Shown one piece after another: positions 1 through 9,260 of a stretch of DNA of 64,000 bases. The position numbers and the translations under genes are program-made. Each line of letters starts with the position of its first letter. The stretch's first letter is position 1. Location: assembly GCF_905404315.1 (NCBI RefSeq), contig NC_066279.1:2802501-2866500 (forward strand), in the 5' to 3' direction. The notes under the pieces are model-generated. The model was given only the letters and a program-made list of their open reading frames with translations. It was not told the origin of the DNA and ran no database searches. The stretch comes from Leptidea sinapis (Eukaryota; Arthropoda; Insecta; Lepidoptera; Pieridae).

Positions 1-165
1 GCATTTATTTTCTCAAAATTGATTCCTTTAGAATTCTTTTTGATGTCATTTCTAATATACTAGATACTACTACCGCTTCGGGAACAAATGGCGCTCTGAG
101 AGAGAAGAAGCGGCGCAAGAAACTCCCAACATTATTTTTTTTTGCTCTTTTCAATAAAATTATAC
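1..165 (-). repeat. LINE 3'-end type repeat, copy 1 (family D)
   Basis: Read on the - strand this is a retroposon 3' end with the core GAGTTTCTTGCGCC. A second diverged copy lies at 42583-42745 in the same orientation. A short hairpin is visible, with CCGCTTC at 73-79 pairing with GAAGCGG at 107-113. The core is shared with the repeat at 30440-30580, which has a different tail. It lies in the JHEH intron that precedes the exon at 486. The left edge of the window cuts it, so the full length is unknown. Confidence 0.55.
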
Positions 166-485
166 AATATTGTACAGTCATTTCTATCGCTATAAAATAA
201 TCACAATCTAGTCCCAGGCTGTCCGATCATTTAGAAATTTAGCTGTGGAGTTATAGTTATAAAACATTTAAATTTATTTATAGATAATGCCTGAACAGTG
301 GCTGGGGTTTTATTATAGAAGTGTATACATTTACCCTTAAAGCTATTATGTATCTTATGAAGCCTACTAGAATTAGTACGTATGAACTACTGACACAATG
401 CAGATGTTTACACCCTTTTGTGCAAAAACTGGCAACCGATATGTGGCAGAATCTATTATCTAGTAACTTTAAATAACATTTTCAG

Positions 486-687
486 GAGGTCATCGGATTC
501 CACACAAATTTTCCATTAATCATGTCGTCACAGGCCACGTTCGTGAGAATCTTGGGGGCGATATACCCTCCGCTGCTTGTATCGCGAGAAGTTGAAGACC
601 GAGTGTATCCATTAAGCAACTATTTTGGATTCCTTCTACAAGAGACAGGATATTTTCATTTACAAATAACAAAGCCGGATACAGTTG
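486..687 (+). CDS. JHEH: Juvenile hormone epoxide hydrolase, internal exon
   Basis: This exon encodes about 67 residues beginning EVIGFHTNF and ending KPDTVG. It is preceded by a TTTTCAG acceptor and followed by a GTACGT donor, and it ends in phase 1. The product is a microsomal alpha/beta-hydrolase-fold epoxide hydrolase that opens the epoxide of juvenile hormone to the diol, one of the two main routes of juvenile hormone inactivation in insects. The segment GYFHLQ..TKPDTVG is the family block just before the lid. The nucleophile Asp (GGDWG motif) should be in the previous exon, outside the window. The ATG at 522 is an internal Met, not the start: the frame is open back to the splice acceptor at 486. 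The joined reading with the exons at 6480 and 7651 is continuous and has no broken codons, so the gene looks functional. Confidence 0.9.
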
Positions 688-720
688 GTACGTGTTTACT
701 TACACTTCTATATAGTTCTA

Positions 721-800
721 CTAGCTGTCCCGACAGACGTTGTTCTTTTATTTATTATTACAAGGAAACATATCACAAGAACTGAACAATATAGGAAAGA
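721..800 (-). mobile_element. Helitron 3' terminus (fragment)
   Basis: On the - strand this ends GAACAACGTCTGTCGGG..AGCTAG, the same 3' terminus seen in the Helitrons ending at 16903 and 46995. The element end (CTAG) is at 721-724. Only the 3' end is recognisable and the inner boundary is a guess. It sits 33 bp inside the JHEH intron, close to the donor at 688. Confidence 0.6.
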
Positions 801-945
801 GATACAAAATATAAATGTAGATGCGTCCTAACACATGTTTCACAAATACAATAATAACAAAAAGAAAAATCGAAAAGGTCACAAAACGCAAACATTCACA
901 GAAGTAACTAATTTAAAAGATGTAGACAAATGAAATTAATTAAAA

Positions 946-3236
946 CTAAACTTGGGGCAACGATAAGAACGATTTTAATTTTAATTCTAAACTGTGTCTG
1001 AACACAGCAGGGGAGCACGAAAATATGTCGATGTCGAGAAAACTATTGTTGTAAGATTTACACATTCTGTGTAATGGCGCGCGAAACAAAATGATTGTTC
1101 TTGGGGACGATAGCTCAAAAGTAATGCATCTGCGGAGAGACCTGGCTGGGACGTGAAAGCCTACGAGACTGAGGAGCTCAGAAGATGTCAGCTCACCAGT
1201 ACATATTTTCTTTAAAGTTACACAGTCCGTTATGTTGCGGTGCTGACATAGCTGAAGAAAGTTGTATTCAAGCAACAAATCATTATAGTGGGCTCGACTT
1301 CCTTTTACACGATAATTTAATGTGCGTAAGAACTTTTTTTGAACAGTCTCGACTCTTTTTTCGTGGATCGAGTAAAAATAATTCCATATTGGGCTTGCAT
1401 ATTCTAGTTGGGGTCGCACGAAGGACTTATAAAGATATGTGTAAGTACACTTGTCCTTAAATTGCTTGGACACACGTTTAATAAAGCCTAGCATGCGAAG
1501 AGAGCTATTTAGAATATGGTATATATGGGTGCCGAAGGTTAGTGTGCGGTCTAAATGAATACCCAGATCTTTGATGGTAGAAACTGACGTCAGCTGTTTA
1601 TTGCCGAGCTGAAAATGAGTCGTGATAATATTTTTATTTCTGGTGAACACGATATGTTTACACTTTTTGTATGCCAAGTATAGTTTATTACGTGTGCAGT
1701 ATGCATCAAGTCTGTTAAGATCCTCCTGAATACGGACAGCGTCAGATGGACAAGTAACTGTTTTGTACAACTTTAAATCGTCAGCGTAAAGTAAATAATT
1801 ACAATGTGAAAAGCACTGAGATATGTCATTGATAAAAATAGTGAAGAGCAAGGGTCCAAGAATAGAGCCCTGCAGTACACCGGATGTCACGCGAACTGGA
1901 GAGGAACGATATCCATTAACAATTACCGACTGAATGCGGTCCTGCAGATAGGCCGCAAACCACCTCAAGAGGTTACCTTTAATGCCATTGAAAGAAAGCT
2001 TCTGTAAGAGTAATACATGGTCAACCTTGTCGAAAGCCTTCTAGAAGTCTGTGTATATAGTGTCTATTTGTGTTTTACAATCTAAGCCGGTGAAAATGAA
2101 GTTGGTAAATACGAGAAGATTGGTGAGAGTTGATCTGCCGGCAACAAAACCGTCTTGTAGATCAATAATAACATTTTTTAAGCTGGAGAGGACATGACGG
2201 TGCAATAGCCTTTCTAGTACTTTGGGAATTGTAGAGAGGATAGAAATGGGACGATAGTTTTCTATGTCATTTCTTGCTCCAGATTTAAAAATGGGTGTAA
2301 TGTAGGCCGATTTCTCTGCTTATTTCCGCCTGGGAGATGCATACGTGACTTATTAGAACATGCGAGTCATTGACGATACTCTCACCAACAGCACTGGAAT
2401 CAGAGAGAACCTCGTTTGCTGAAGGCTCGAAAACTGATTGAAAGTACTGCGAAAACATTTCAACCATGGCGTTTGGGTCACTAGACAAAGTATTTCCGTA
2501 CTTCATGATATGTGGATACCCTGAGTTAGATTGCTTTAGCGAGGAAGTATATTTCCAAAAATGTTTAATGTTGCTTTTTAGGGAATCTTCAACACATTCA
2601 ATATACCGATTATGACATATCTTAAGAAGCATTTTCACTCGCGCTCTTAACAGAGAAAACTCTTGATAATCACGAGGATTTTTATAAGTTTTCCAACGAC
2701 CCCACAGCTTTTGTTTTCGTCTGAGAGTGCGTATTAACCCTCTACTGAACCAAATGGGGTATTTATGTAATTAAGGCTTCATCAAGGGCACGTATTTATC
2801 AACGATATTGTTTATTTCCATGTAAAACACACTTACAGCCTCATCGCATGGCAGTGGTGTTAAGAGTGACTTCCATTCAACCTGTTTGACTACAGTATTT
2901 ATAGTTTGATAGTCTGCCTTAAAGAAATTTCTTTTGCGAGTACGAATATGGGGCATTGCATTTAATTTCTGTATAAGGCAAAATATTTGCAAGGCCGGGT
3001 GATGGCGAACAACGTTCAGCAAGGGATCAACAGGGGATTCGGTAGAATTTTGAAGAGTGGTCAGGACTAGGTCCAAAATCCTTTTGTTTTCATCAAATAT
3101 ATAATTGGATTGTTCTAAGTTCATGTATGACATAGTGTACAGAAGAATTTTTGACTGTTCTGTAATAGCAGATTCTAACAGGGCGTCAGGACCGGATGTC
3201 CAGTTAAGCTGAGGTAAGTTAAAATCACCGGTAATT
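946..3236 (-). mobile_element. CR1-like non-LTR retrotransposon, 5'-truncated and broken
   Basis: The - strand carries three reading-frame blocks of one decayed element. The block at 3236-2771 holds the end of the endonuclease domain and the linker. The block at 2638-2285 is linker. The block at 1968-946 holds the RT palm and thumb with LLYADDLKLY, the active-site YADD box, and the C-terminal region. Stops and frame breaks separate the blocks, so the copy is dead. The protein resembles the intact element at 8907-13377 in layout but is clearly a different subfamily. It fills much of the 5.8 kb JHEH intron in antisense to the gene. No ORF1 is visible and the endonuclease is cut at about 3236, so the copy is 5'-truncated as is usual for target-primed insertion. 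Confidence 0.8.
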
Positions 3237-3240
3237 AAAT

Positions 3241-4052
3241 AGTACTCATTCTATATATAGATATAAGAGATTTCCACGTATATAATAACTCATCACGATA
3301 TATCTGGAACGGATTTTTCTAAAATTCCATCCGCAACAGTTTTTTTAACAGACTTCCAAAACGAGAAGTCGATCGGTATTTTTTTTTATGTATGTACACC
3401 GATTACACTGAGATTTATGCTCCGATTTACGTAATTATTCTTTTATTTGATTCAAAATAGATGCCATTTGGCGCCATAAAAATTTTACATAGTTTGGCCC
3501 AGTAGTTGTAATTTTATGAACATTTATATGAAAATTTTCGTCTACCTGGATGACATAATTGTGTTCTGTGTACGGCTTTTTTTTTGGAGTTTTCATTCAA
3601 GTTGATTGTATATTATTATTAAATGACACTAAAACGTATAAAATAAAAAATATACTACTTTTAACTTTTAACTTTAAAAAAACCGACTTCAAAAACTGAA
3701 AAGTATTAAATAACTAAAAATTTAGCTTTAATATTAATAAAATACTATTATTTGTATGTGCTACATATTCATAGCTTTGAAGTCAGTGCAATAATTTTTC
3801 TAATTATGATCTAATGAAGCTAATTATATATTATAATTGGGAGCCTCCAACTCAGCATAGTTGTGTTTTCGAAAGAATCCACAACGCTGGTCTTCCGTGG
3901 AAATCCAGAGAGCCTGCACTCTACTACTTCGTGATACAAAAAGGCGCTGCTGTAGTGCCCATCTAGCCTACAATTTCTCCCACTCCAACACAGCTAAAAC
4001 TTTATCTACCTTACAAATAAAATTGGCATAAAGTTATAACTAAGCATACATA
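3241..4052. other. AT-rich intron with old repeat debris
   Basis: No gene is visible. The stretch around 3670-3800 carries AACCGACTTCAAAAAC and a partial inverted counterpart TTTGAAGTCAGTGC. These are termini of a type also seen in the foldback MITE at 45956-46330, so it is probably a decayed MITE. No other structure was resolved. Confidence 0.4.
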
Positions 4053-5328
4053 GGCTGCACTAAAAGTATCGGGAATGGAATATTTCCACTGTTCCTGTCA
4101 TATTAAAATCTTTTTAATTGAAAACTCTTTGGTTTTAAAAATCGAATACCATTTATTTATTTAAAAAAAGATTCTCGGTCTTATCACAAGGTCTTGTCAA
4201 ACTTGTTTAGTCGTTGAGAAAATGGAATTGACTCGAGAAAATTCTAGAGCGATGATTTATTATGACTTTCGAAGTGATTTAACACAAAAATAGTGTGTTG
4301 ACCGGGTGATTTCTGCATTTGGTGATGAAGCCACATCCATAACCATATTTATCGCTGGTTTGCTGAATTTCAACGTGGACGTGTCAAGCTCAGTGATGAT
4401 CCCCGTCAAGGACGTCCAAAAACCTGCAGTCACCAAAGAAAACGTTGATGCTGTGCGTAAGCTGATTGAGGAAGATCGACATGTGACATACCGCGAAATT
4501 CAGGCAACTTTAGACATTGGCATGAGTCAAATACAAATAATCTTGCATGAACAATTAGATGTAAAAAAGTTGTTTTCCCGATGGATACCGCATTTGCTCT
4601 GTGAAGAGCAAAAAGCGGCTCGCGTTACTTGGTGCGTCAGAACTCTCGAAAGATTCCACGCAGGATCCTCAAATGCTGTATACAACATCGTCTGAAGTGA
4701 CGAATCCTGGATATACGCGTATGAACCCGAAACAAAAAACTAGTCGCGAGTTTGGGTGTTCGAAAATGAGTTGAAGCCAACAAAAATTCTTCGTTCACGG
4801 AGTGTTGCAAAGTGGTGGCCACGTTTATCTCCAAAACCGGCCATGTTGCGACTATTCCTCTTGAGGGACAAAGAACGGTTAATGCAGAATGGTATGCTAG
4901 CATTTGTTGGCCACAGGTCATTTCTGAACTCCGTAAAGAGAACTGTAACCGCATCATCCTCCATCACGACAATGCGAGTTCTCACACCGCGCACAGAACT
5001 AAAGAGTTTTTAGAGCAAGAAAACAAAGAATTATTAGACCATCCGCCGTACAGCCCCGACCTAAGTCCTAATGATTTCTATACTTTCCCTAAAATAAAGA
5101 ATGAATTTCATGGTCAGAGATTTTCATCACATGAAGAAGCTGTGGACGCCTACAAAACGGCCATTTTGGAGACCCAAACTTCCGAATTGAATGGTTGCTT
5201 CAATGATTGGTTCCGTCGTATGGAAAAATGTGTCCAATTTCGCAGAGAATACTTCGAAAAGCAATAAATACATTTTTAAATATTAATGTTGTGTCACTTC
5301 CTTGATTCCCGAAATTTTCAGTGCCGCC
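4053..5328 (+). mobile_element. Mariner transposon (cecropia-type), inactive
   Basis: Imperfect terminal inverted repeats bound the unit. The left end reads GGCTGCACTAAAAGTATCGG and the right end, reverse complemented, reads GGCGGCACTGAAAATTTCGG. The length of about 1.28 kb is that of a full mariner. A TA lies before the left end, and the exact right end is uncertain by a few bases. The element lies in the JHEH intron in the same orientation as the gene. Confidence 0.8.
4222..5267 (+). pseudogene. Mariner transposase pseudogene (DD34D)
   Basis: Translation starts MELTRENSRAMIYYDF at 4222 and hits an in-frame TAG at 4291. It continues through a paired helix-turn-helix DNA-binding region (VTYREIQATLDIG) to the catalytic domain. 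SDESWIY carries the first catalytic Asp. A second TAG lies just after ETKN near 4741, and a frame change is needed near 4812. The last block has HHDN and, 34 residues later, SPNDF, giving the DD34D signature of mariner. It ends EYFEKQ, the usual mariner C-terminus. Family assignment rests on the overall match to cecropia-subfamily mariners. All three catalytic Asp codons survive, but stops and a frameshift make it non-coding. Confidence 0.88.
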
Positions 5329-5939
5329 CTCGTAAACCAAGAATATGCAAAATGTTTACAAGTATACATTTTGCTTACGTTTGGTTTATTCGTACGTATA
5401 ACGTTACCTGCAAGTTGTCTGCGTTTATTTGCAAGGCTACTTGTCATTCAGAAAACTTCAGAATTATCATTGTATTGACAGTGTTATCAAGGATATTGTA
5501 AACATTTTGCATATTCTTTGTTTATCCTCAGGCATAACTTTATACCAAGTTTAATTGTAAGGCCGTATTAATGTGCGATTGGGTGAGTCCTTGGATGGTT
5601 GCAATTGCATTGTATCTTGCAACATTACGATGTGAAGCAACAATGAGAACGAGGACTCTGTGGCTCGAACAGTCAGTAAATGGCTATCATTCTGGTCTTA
5701 AATATTACTTACCTATATTTTTCTCTTCTGTAAAGTTGAAAGATTATCTATCATTTTAGCTGTTCGTACTCGTATGTGTGACAAAGGCTGAGATCTATAG
5801 AGCGTAGGTACTTTGAACAGAACTTACTTACATAAAACTTAGCCGAATGCAATGACTTCTTTTTTTTATTAGTTGTTTTTGATGGCATATATTATAACGA
5901 GCGTAATTTGAGTTAGGAGACGAGACAAAGTTAAGTTAG
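5329..5939 (+). other. Intron, no recognised feature
   Basis: Part of the JHEH intron. Short open frames (5286-5501, 5571-5759) show no family resemblance and no splice context. Nothing further was identified. Confidence 0.5.
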
Positions 5940-6305
5940 AAAACATTAAGAGTCAGACAAAATTCAAAAACGCACACAAGATGTGTCAAAAGCAAAAGTG
6001 GAAATGGACTGGACACATTCTGAGGGAAAAGAAAGTGAAATGGACAAAAACCGTTACAGAATGGTATCCAAGAGACGGGAAACGAAGGAAAGGTGGACAA
6101 ATTACAAGGCGGGAGGACGATTTTAAAAAGAGAGCAGGATCGGACTGGATGAGAGTAGCCAGAGACCGGATAAGGTGGAAGTCTTTTGAGGGAGGCCTTT
6201 GTCGAGAGACAAATTACTAGTTAAGCTAATCTAAATATTAATTAATCTTTAGTTATATGAAAAATTAAGTCACTAGTATGAATAAAGGCTATTTATTTTA
6301 TTTTA
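5940..6305 (+). mobile_element. RTE-type LINE, 3' end fragment
   Basis: An open stretch at 5981-6220 translates to WKWTGHILREKK..VTEWYPRDGKRR..DRIRWKSFEGGL, the C-terminal tail that follows the RT in lepidopteran RTE-clade LINEs. It ends in an A/T-rich tail at about 6285-6305. Only the tail of the element is present (5' truncation). Related RTE tails occur in antisense at 38063-38190 and 49618-49745. Confidence 0.65.
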
Positions 6306-6479
6306 TTATTATAATGAACTACACAGATCGACGCGTTTGGTCCCACTTGCCTTCTGCGGATTGCCGACTGCCGTAACTAACAGTGTTCCTGTGTAACGCT
6401 AATAAATCTGACGCTTTCGTGTAACCGAACATCCGTTTAAAAGTTTCGCTTCAAAAACTTTCGTTTCTTTTTGTCTCAG

Positions 6480-6714
6480 GAGTTGCCATATCAGATAGTC
6501 CGGCTGGTCTCGCAGCGTATGTTCTGGAGAAATTCTCAACGGGGGTGTGCCCGGACCATCGATATAAACAAGACGGTGGTCTTCCCTACCGCTTCACCAA
6601 AGACCGACTAATCGACAATCTCATGGTCTACTGGACTACCAACTCTATTACTACCTCAATGAGGCTGTACAAGGAGACTTTTGATAGCAGATACATGGGT
6701 TTACGAATGAATGA
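6480..6714 (+). CDS. JHEH: Juvenile hormone epoxide hydrolase, internal exon (lid region)
   Basis: Acceptor TTGTCTCAG precedes it and donor GTAAGT follows. It enters in phase 1 and leaves in phase 2, joining both neighbours in frame. It encodes VAISDSPAGLAAYVLEKFST and runs to MRLYKETFDSRYMGLRMNE. DSPAGLAAYxLEKFST is a hallmark of insect JHEH and microsomal epoxide hydrolases. The Tyr in MRLYKE aligns by family knowledge with a lid tyrosine that helps polarise the epoxide oxygen. The preceding intron (688-6479) is 5.8 kb and crowded with transposons; the following intron (6715-7650) is under 1 kb. Confidence 0.92.
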
Positions 6715-7650
6715 GTAAGTTGTATTGAATAATTATGTAAGTTTGTTGTTGTATTAAAATAATCATGAAACTTTAATGAGATTGGCGATTCCTTGGCCAT
6801 TGACTTCCTTACCACTTTTTCCATTTCGATTCGATCGACGAATTCGTAAATGGAAAATGCATAACTTCGACGATCATATTTTTTTTTACCTACATAATAA
6901 TAATGTTTGATTTAGATATGTTTATGTATATCTGTACGGTTAACCTGTTAGGTCCTTACCAAATTAGGCCAGACAAGGAGAGTAATACGAGCCATATTAC
7001 TCTTCCTGCCTTACCTGCCGTGACTCAAGTCACAAGACTCGGGCAATGTTCGGAGTAGCTCGCTCTTCTCAGACCCGGAAACGCACTAATGGACGGCTAA
7101 AAATTAAATCACTTTTTGGTGGAGTTGGAAGTTTTTAAGTCTCCTTCCTATTGGTCTGTTACACCATTCAACTTATTGGTAATAAATTGGTACGAGGTGA
7201 TTTGCTATTCAGCTCTTTTTTTTGTTTTTTTTTTATTAGGTTCACTAAACGGTATAGGTACACTCTAAATATTGTATAAAACAGAAAAATACGATAACAT
7301 GTACGGGGGGAGGGGGGGGGGCGCTTTCTGGAAGTGAAGACAGCATGCTTTTAAATATATATAGATTGTCTAACGTCAATAATTCGATATGTCAAATTTG
7401 GATAGGGTATAGAAACCAGTTATCTGTCGCATTCATACAACTAACTACCTAACAATCCAAGCCGTCTTCTTCTTCTTGGATTGAAAAAACTCATCGGTTG
7501 CTAAAATGGTAAAAGCTAGGAATCAAATATCAATCTCTCGTCGCATATTATTATAGGATTGCGATTAGTAACCGTCGAAAATAAACCTTAAAATAAACGC
7601 TGTACAATAAATGAAATAACCAAATGTCTTTTGTGTATTTTTGATAACAG
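6715..7650 (+). other. JHEH last intron
   Basis: GTAAGT to ATAACAG intron. It holds a G-rich tract at 7305-7321. Nothing else was recognised. Confidence 0.6.
7305..7321 (+). repeat. Poly-G tract
   Basis: Six G, one A, then ten G. It is unusual in this AT-rich sequence and could be a slippage-prone or quadruplex-forming site, or a consensus error in the assembly. Confidence 0.6.
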
Positions 7651-7879
7651 AATACCAACGTCGGTTCCAACATGGGTGACGCAGGCAAAGTACGAGTTAT
7701 CCTACACACCCAAGTTAATTCTGAAGTCCAAATATCCCAATCTCGTGAATGAAACTATCCTCGATGACGGTGGACACTTCTTGGCTATGGAACTGCCTGA
7801 AATCTTCAGCAATGACGTGCTAAAGGCAATAGGAGAATTCAGAAAATTGAATAAAGAATATAAAAAAACAGAGCTCTGA
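7651..7879 (+). CDS. JHEH: Juvenile hormone epoxide hydrolase, terminal exon
   Basis: The exon follows a TTTTTGATAACAG acceptor and completes the Glu codon split with the exon ending at 6714. It encodes IPTSVPTWVTQAKYELSY, then KYPNLVNETILDDGGHF, and ends YKKTEL before TGA at 7877. GGHF carries the catalytic-triad His of the microsomal epoxide hydrolases. The Glu in KYELSY is positioned like the charge-relay acid of the family. With the two upstream exons this gives the C-terminal half of an intact enzyme expected at the endoplasmic reticulum. A possible poly(A) signal follows at 8102. Confidence 0.93.
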
Positions 7880-8906
7880 ATGGATGTATTTGTTGTTTTA
7901 ATTTACACTAATATATATTTTGGTAAAGATTTTTCTTTAAATAAGTTTATGTTTTTAATATAAACTAATGCTTTACCTGTATCTATATATTTATTTATAT
8001 TTATGATCACTTCTCTATTTCTTCCAGCAAAGCATGCATATTGAAACAAAGTGACATACGTATTGCGAGTGTAAGACGTAGCTTGTCGCGCACATTAAAG
8101 TAATAAACCTGACCTGTTTTCATGCGTAGCCTAATAGCAATCTATCTAGATTCTAGACGTATAAATAATATCTAAAGGAATCTCGACTGGTCTCTTGGTT
8201 ATTTTTTCACCCAAGTCAAAACAATAAATATTTACACATTTACCAAAGACCCATGACAAAACAATATTTTCAATTTCAACTGCAACATAAACCAAGTAAT
8301 TCTTTATTTGGCCTAAACACTGAAAAATAAATGACTAAATCTATAAAGCAATTTCGGCTGTGATATTAGCTATGAAATCAATGAACGATTTATTTCAAAA
8401 TGGCGCCGCATTTGTGAAAATCAATTGTCATTTGTCGCATATGTCAAACCCTAATATGTCGCAAGCGGCGTCCACACACGTGACCCTGTGCTTGTTTAGA
8501 GCTGAGCGTTTAGAGATTAAATAAAACAACTGCTTGAGTAGTATGAAGACTGTGAGGAATATGTGGAAGATATATTTTACTTCAGTTACACGATATATAT
8601 ACAAATCCTTAAAACTAGTTAGCCAATTACAATTGTTACTCAAATAATATTTACAAGTTTAGAAAATACACACCAATACTAAAGCTTACATTTTGTCCGA
8701 TAGTTAAACGTTTCATTCAATAAGAATTGAGAATAATATTATGTGTTCTATCTCGCTCTAAAACTAATGCTATCGCAGTAAGCCGGCCAGCGAGCGCTTG
8801 TGTAAACTCGCGTCGATCCTCGATCATCCGATGTCAATGAGCATTGAGCACCCACTCAGTCGCTCATTGATTAAAATTGAATGAATAGTGATCGACCCCG
8901 CGACGC
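7880..8906. other. JHEH 3' region and intergenic DNA
   Basis: AT-rich sequence without recognised genes or repeats. The small - strand frame at 8428-8643 has no family resemblance. Confidence 0.5.
8102..8107 (+). promoter_or_regulatory. Candidate poly(A) signal of JHEH
   Basis: AATAAA about 220 bp past the stop codon. Another lies at 8223. Neither is proven; the choice rests on distance alone. Confidence 0.35.
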
Positions 8907-9260
8907 TTTATTTATTTATTTATTTATTTATTGGTTCCCATACAATGTATTAATAATTACAAAATAACGCTAGTATAAGTAAATCATTATTAACATATAC
9001 GTCAATTAAATGGAAACACTTATGATAGTAACACGTGATATTTAACTTAAATAAATGAAGAGTTATATAAAACAATAAATAATTTTATGTTACTATCATG
9101 ACTTAGGAAAATGCATGTAACTTGTTAACTGAGATAAAATAAACATAAATTTAAAACACACAAACTAAAATTATATCCTACATACTATAAGTATAACATA
9201 CAATAAAGCGAAACTGATACATATTTCAAAAAACATAAATATGAAGCACATAAAGATAAG

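Noticed and set aside
522..785. Gene starting at the ATG at 522
   Set aside because: The frame is open back to a splice acceptor at 486 and matches the interior of JHEH; the coding part ends at the donor at 687.
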